Below are positions 60,101-64,000 of a stretch of 64,000 nt of DNA, piece by piece. Source of the DNA: Anaerolineales bacterium. Lineage in GTDB: Bacteria > Chloroflexota > Anaerolineae > 4572-78 > J111. The notes under the pieces are model-generated. The model had not been told where the DNA came from. It did no database searches and saw nothing but the letters and a program-made list of their open reading frames with translations. Position 1 is the stretch's first letter; the number at the start of each line of letters is the position of its first letter. The position numbers were made by a program, and so were the translations under genes. The DNA lies in NCBI GenBank assembly GCA_020634935.1, contig JACKAT010000002.1, positions 242,542-306,541 on the forward strand. Direction: 5' to 3'.

Positions 60101-63100
60101 TCAAAGTTTTAACATGTTAATCAATCCGTAGCCCCAGCGGGGGTCAAAGGCCCCGGCCGGCCGGTTGGGGATGGCGCTTTGGGCTTTGAGCAGGGCTTTG
60201 AATTGAGCGTAGGTCAAATTTGGATCGCGCTGAAGCAGCAGCGCGGCAATACCGGCCATCAGCGCCGACGACATACTGGTGCCGTATTGGATGACGTGCT
60301 GATCATCAATGATCAGGTGGCGCGGATGCGGCGACCCGGCGGCCATAGTCGAGATGATCCATTCGCCGGGGGCGGTCACGTCCGGTTTGGCCGCGCCGGT
60401 GCGCAGCGGCCCGGCGCTGCTCGACGGTGAAATATCGCCAATTATACCGGGGTGCTCCTCAATCTGGCCGTCAATGGCGGTCCACTGCACTTTGGAAATC
60501 GCCCCGGCCACCGTTACCGCGCTGGCCGCCGACCCCGGCGCGCCGATTTTGACCTGGTGGTCAACAAAATCCAAAAAACTAACCACCAGCTTGCGGTTGT
60601 TATCCACCGACCAGATATCGACCAACCCCTGCTGGATCATCCGGCCGCGCAGCAGCAGCCGCCAAATCCCCGGCGGCAGCGGCTGGTTGGCCGTTTTAGG
60701 CTCCAGCATGACCACAAAGTTATGGTCGCGGTTGACAAAATCGGGGCCGGGGGTAAAAACCGTAATCCGGCCGTCGGGCATATCGTAGCGCTGCATGCTG
60801 TTCCCGGCCCGGATCACCGGCTGGTAGGCCGTGCGTGAACCGCTGGGCGATTCGACCGAAATCTCAATTTCATCCTGGCCGGCGTACCAGCCGTTGATCA
60901 GCGCCACGGTAATGGCTTGCGGCTGGTCCCCGGCCGGTTGAGACGGCGGCACTTCAAAGCGCACCGCCTGTTCCTGGTTTTGGCGCAGCGTCAGGCGGGC
61001 GTGGATGGCCTGCTCGCCTTCGTTGCCGGCGGCGCAGGTAATCAGGCGGCCCGGCCGCGGCCGGCCGTGGTCGTGCAGCAGCTCATCGATCAGCAGGCAC
61101 AAATCATCCGTGCCGTCGTGCGGGCCGTCGTGCCCGCCCAGGCTAATATTGACTACGGCCGGACGTTTCAGTTCGTCGGCCACGTCAAAAATGTAGCGGA
61201 CGGCGTCGCCGATGTGGCCGCCGCCGAAATCGCTCTTGACCACGACAAACTCGGCCTCCGGGGCCAGGCCCATATACACCGGGTCGCTGCCGGCGGCAAT
61301 CCCGGCCATATGCGAGCCGTGGCCATAATCGTCTTTTGAAGCGGACAGCGGGCTAAGTTCCCGGCCATACGCCACCCGGCTGCGCGGCAGGGTTTGGTCC
61401 CAGATGCGCAAAATACGTCCGGCAAAGGCCGGGTGGGCCGTGTCGATGCCGCTGTCGATCAGGCCGATGATCACGCCCTGGCCGGTTAAGCCGGTCCGGC
61501 TTCTAAACTGCGGCAGGTGGATGCGCTCAACCGCCGCGTCCAGCATCGGTTTCAGCCGGCTGGACGGGGTAAGGCGCTGCACGGCCGGCTCGTTGGCCAG
61601 GAGATCGAGCTTGTCGATGGGCAAGATGGCCGTCCGGCGCTGGCCCGTGGTCTGGTTGACCTCGATGCCGTGGGGCAACAGATGATCGAACGTGGCTGTG
61701 TCGGTGCAGGTGATGAAAACCACAATCCGGGCCGGTTTGGGGCTGTCTGCGGGGGCCACCACGGTCAGGCTGGATCGATGTTTGGCCAGCCCGGTCTGCT
61801 GGTGGGCGCGAAAATCTTCGTAAAGGGCTAATAGGGTGGGCGCGATTTTTTGGTATTGCATCGGTGGGTCGCTTTCTGCCGCCGCCGCACCGGGTTCACC
61901 GGCCAGCCGCCGCACCGCCGTCAGCGACGGGGTAAAGAAATAGCCGCCGCCGGTCGGGATAATCCAATTAATGTCGTCAACGTCAAATGCTTTGGCCGTG
62001 GCCGTCGCTGTGCGCAGGCGAAACATGGCCGGCCGGTTGGGCCGGTGATTCTGGCCCACCAACATATCCAGGCCGGCGTCTTCCGGCCCGGCTTCGCTGT
62101 TGATCCAGCGGTTGTGCAGCACCTCAAATTGATCTTTGATGGAAGCCTGGTAGGCAATGAAAATCAGGCCGCGCTCGGTCTGGTTGGTCGGGCTGTCGGG
62201 CGGTTCGGCGGGATTATAGGCCGGGCCAAAAGGAATGCCCCGCCGTATTATGCTGCACGTCAGGGTTTGGGCGGCCGGTCCCTGGTCGGTGGACAGGTCG
62301 CGGGGATTGACCTGGCGGATGTGGGCGAAGCGGGGACAGGCCAGGCCCCAGTAATCGCCCTGCGGCAGGCCGCTGACCGGGGGATTATCGACCAAGGGCA
62401 TGTCATCGACCGGGTCGCTAAAGCCGAAGTGATTGTTGGCAAAGCGATCCGCGCCCAGGGCGGGGTCATCCTGCTTCGGGGAGCGGACCAAGGGCGCGCC
62501 GCTGGGCCAGCGGCCGACAAAGGCGGCTTCTACGCGGGCCTGGTCGTAATGGGCAAAATCGGGGTCGGCTTGCAGCCGCTCGGCGATGTCCCGGCTGGCG
62601 GCCCTAAATTTAGCCACGTCCTGCCGCAGCCGGCGATAAACCAGAAACGAGCCGTTGCGGGCCAGGGGCGGCAGGTTAGCCGGCACAGGCAGCGGCTCGC
62701 GATAATTGGTACTCGATTGGGGGGCGTAGCCCAAAATAAACTGGCCGGGCCAGATGAGCGGCTGACCGGGCTTGGCGAACTCCGGGCCGGTCGCCGGCTG
62801 AGTAACGAGGTAGCGCGTGGTCAACGCTTCCGGCGGATCGGTCGGCACCAAGCCGCGCGGGCCGGGCTGAGAGATGCCGTCTTTAAAGCCGAAATGTTCT
62901 TTATCGTCCGCCAGGCGCTGGCCAAAATCGGTGTGGATCAGCGTCAGGCCGGGGTCGGCGTCGATGAGATCGGTGAGCCAGGCTTGCTGCTCGGCCAGCC
63001 GGGCGGGCGTGTCCGCGCCGATGATGATCAACAGGTCGGCCTCGTTGTCCGGGCCGCCAACCAGCCAGCGGCGCTTGTGGCCGGGCTGATCGGGCTGGTG

Positions 63101-63454
63101 GGGGTCGCCCAAAGCGCCGGATAGGGCGGCCATACCCTTAGCAAACGAGGGATCGAGCGCCTCGATCTCCGGGTGGTTGAACCGGCGCAGCCCGGCGGCG
63201 CTCAAGGCCACATTCAGCCAGACGGTTTGCTCATCGGCGGGGGGTGTTTCGCCCCGCGTCAGATAGCCCTTGCGCTGCTGGAGATAATCGTACACCTCGG
63301 CCATCGAGGTCAGGCCGGGCAGCAGCGCTTGCAACAGCGACCGGCCGGACTCGGCCTGATGAAGCTTGAGGGTGATAAACAGTTGGTGCGGTTTGCTAAA
63401 ACCGGGGGCGATGTTGCCCTGAATGTCGTTGGCGGCTAGGATGGGTTCGTTCAT
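60101..63454 (-). CDS. Dyp-type heme peroxidase fused to a subtilisin-like serine protease
   Basis: A 1117-residue protein. Residues 1-515 are a Dyp-type peroxidase: HFGFKDGISQP (the GxxDG motif, Asp192), NGSFLVYRRLRQDV near 268 and the heme-ligand segment ACPRFAHIRQVNPRD (His378). After a propeptide-like stretch (about 575-645) comes a peptidase S8 domain with the full triad: Asp667 in GLIDSGID, His712 in DYGHGSHMAG and Ser1060 in YGTSMSSALMAG. No signal peptide is visible, so it may act inside the cell or reach an encapsulated or non-classical destination. Reads as one uninterrupted frame. Fusion of these two activities is very unusual. Confidence 0.92.
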   Translation of the reverse strand: MNEPILAANDIQGNIAPGFSKPHQLFITLKLHQAESGRSLLQALLPGLTSMAEVYDYLQQRKGYLTRGETPPADEQTVWLNVALSAAGLRRFNHPEIEALDPSFAKGMAALSGALGDPHQPDQPGHKRRWLVGGPDNEADLLIIIGADTPARLAEQQAWLTDLIDADPGLTLIHTDFGQRLADDKEHFGFKDGISQPGPRGLVPTDPPEALTTRYLVTQPATGPEFAKPGQPLIWPGQFILGYAPQSSTNYREPLPVPANLPPLARNGSFLVYRRLRQDVAKFRAASRDIAERLQADPDFAHYDQARVEAAFVGRWPSGAPLVRSPKQDDPALGADRFANNHFGFSDPVDDMPLVDNPPVSGLPQGDYWGLACPRFAHIRQVNPRDLSTDQGPAAQTLTCSIIRRGIPFGPAYNPAEPPDSPTNQTERGLIFIAYQASIKDQFEVLHNRWINSEAGPEDAGLDMLVGQNHRPNRPAMFRLRTATATAKAFDVDDINWIIPTGGGYFFTPSLTAVRRLAGEPGAAAAESDPPMQYQKIAPTLLALYEDFRAHQQTGLAKHRSSLTVVAPADSPKPARIVVFITCTDTATFDHLLPHGIEVNQTTGQRRTAILPIDKLDLLANEPAVQRLTPSSRLKPMLDAAVERIHLPQFRSRTGLTGQGVIIGLIDSGIDTAHPAFAGRILRIWDQTLPRSRVAYGRELSPLSASKDDYGHGSHMAGIAAGSDPVYMGLAPEAEFVVVKSDFGGGHIGDAVRYIFDVADELKRPAVVNISLGGHDGPHDGTDDLCLLIDELLHDHGRPRPGRLITCAAGNEGEQAIHARLTLRQNQEQAVRFEVPPSQPAGDQPQAITVALINGWYAGQDEIEISVESPSGSRTAYQPVIRAGNSMQRYDMPDGRITVFTPGPDFVNRDHNFVVMLEPKTANQPLPPGIWRLLLRGRMIQQGLVDIWSVDNNRKLVVSFLDFVDHQVKIGAPGSAASAVTVAGAISKVQWTAIDGQIEEHPGIIGDISPSSSAGPLRTGAAKPDVTAPGEWIISTMAAGSPHPRHLIIDDQHVIQYGTSMSSALMAGIAALLLQRDPNLTYAQFKALLKAQSAIPNRPAGAFDPRWGYGLINMLKL

Positions 63455-63480
63455 TATAAATAATAGACCAAGCTGCTACT

Positions 63481-63635
63481 TTGGGGGTAGGGGGTAAGGA
63501 GTAGGAAGTAGGGGGTCTCTTAATCCCTACTCCAGCCCTCTTTGAGTCCAATTTTCCACTTGATGATATGGCGTAAGCAGTAGAAAGGTTTTTTTCCCTT
63601 ACTCCTTACTCCCTACTTCCTACCCCCCGATTTGT
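63481..63635. repeat. Palindromic repeat of GTAGGGGGTAAGGAGTAGG words
   Basis: Left part GGGGGTAGGGGGTAAGGAG and right part CTCCTTACTCCCTACTTCC form an imperfect inverted repeat about 150 bases across. Related words are near 43860-43925. It lies between the DyP-subtilase start and the next gene. Confidence 0.78.
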
Positions 63636-63664
63636 ACAGATAGACGGCAACCGGAGCTATAACA

Positions 63665-64000
63665 CTAGGTAAGTTCCGACGCAATAGCGGTTACCTTTTT
63701 CAGATCAAAGTTTCCCTGGTCGGCGCAGCAGCGGTAAGAGCAGAAATGGGGGCGGGGCGGCGGCTGGCCGAAGTCGAAGCCTTTGCCTTGCAGGAACATT
63801 TTGATTTTGGCGGCGAGCTGGCCGCCGTGCCGCAGCGGTTCGGCATCGACGCGAATGTCTTCCAGGCGGTAGGGGCGGCCGGGCGGCACGCGGAATTCGG
63901 CCCGGAGGATCATGCCCTCCCGGCCGCGGATGATCTGCCAGCAGTCGTCTACCCGTTCGCCATTGGGGCCTTCGAGGCCGTTGGTATCCAACTGGTAGAT
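63665..64000 (-). CDS. Unknown protein, 5' end beyond the window
   Basis: The frame is open to the right edge, so only the last 111 codons are seen (LDTNGLEGPNGERVDDCW...). It ends with a Cys-rich tail, HFCSYRCCADQGNFDLKKV. No motif is recognised. It precedes the peroxidase-protease gene on the same strand, separated by the palindromic repeat. Start codon not visible. Confidence 0.6.
   Translation of the reverse strand: MYQLDTNGLEGPNGERVDDCWQIIRGREGMILRAEFRVPPGRPYRLEDIRVDAEPLRHGGQLAAKIKMFLQGKGFDFGQPPPRPHFCSYRCCADQGNFDLKKVTAIASELT

Noticed and set aside
61850..63124. A 424-codon plus-strand frame opposite the peroxidase-protease gene
   Set aside because: Antisense shadow in GC-rich codons; the minus-strand gene has complete motifs.
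1..64000. tRNA, rRNA, riboswitch or attachment sites
   Set aside because: I scanned for clover-leaf ends, CCA tails and conserved rRNA words and saw none I could defend; a covariance-model search would be decisive.

Overview
The window looks like a chromosomal segment of a Chloroflexota bacterium, probably Anaerolineae-like. This is inference from several traits: secreted proteins with Thr/Pro-rich linkers, a C-terminal VYLPII-type tail, many NarL-type regulators and multi-domain mosaic proteins, GC a little above 50 percent by eye, and a very high load of short palindromic repeats. There is no rRNA, tRNA, CRISPR array, transposase, integrase or phage module that I can support. No database search was possible, so all family names come from motif recognition.

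Layout. 0-2 kb: end of a comF-type gene, long-form ribosome hibernation factor (hpf) and an unknown gene. 2-7.5 kb (minus strand): two family-2 glycosyltransferases, a surface lipoprotein and a GT39-type membrane glycosyltransferase. 7.5-8.6 kb: gene-free, repeat-rich spacer (31-base perfect hairpin, eight 23-base tandem units, two 130-base palindromic elements). 8.6-13.2 kb: a fused acyl-CoA synthetase/carrier/acyltransferase, a membrane protein and an alpha/beta hydrolase. 13.2-16.4 kb (minus): a small NHLP-like leader peptide gene, a HExxH metallopeptidase with a cyclic-nucleotide-binding domain, and a terpene-synthase-like protein, possibly one biosynthetic locus. 16.7-25.2 kb: a lamin-tail/PHP secreted mosaic, an FHA trio, a phosphotriesterase-like hydrolase, signal peptidase I and an aminotransferase. 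25.3-31.4 kb (minus): a GH35-like protein without an obvious catalytic Glu, a 43-residue membrane peptide, and an overlapping response regulator / solute-binding lipoprotein / histidine kinase operon. 31.6-34.6 kb: a SWIM zinc-finger protein, a secreted beta-helix protein and a double VOC protein.

35-41 kb (plus) is a run of surface or membrane genes: an NTF2-like secreted protein, three single-pass membrane proteins (two of them tandem duplicates with SH3b and beta-propeller domains), and a lipoprotein whose C-terminal half is a recognisable Hedgehog-type signalling / DD-peptidase domain with its zinc ligands intact. 41-47.5 kb: an ABC exporter with a C-terminal cyclic-nucleotide-binding domain, a coiled-coil protein and a SulP-STAS-rhodanese permease. 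47.8-53.5 kb (minus) resembles a defence or toxin-antitoxin island: HNH nuclease with its overlapping partner, a DUF6883-like remnant with DUF4926, an AlbA_2 membrane protein, a NucS-like PD-(D/E)xK nuclease and a HARE-HTH/Mrr/RAMA nuclease. A 41-base tandem repeat array follows. 54.6-64 kb: a giant cyclase/AAA/TPR protein, then a Dyp-type peroxidase fused to a subtilisin-like protease.

The most interesting items are the Hedgehog-type lipoprotein, the peroxidase-subtilase fusion, the NHLP-peptide/metallopeptidase/terpene-synthase-like locus, a five-copy family of about 82-base elements whose terminal inverted repeats co-vary, and an element that supplies the stop codons of both flanking genes.
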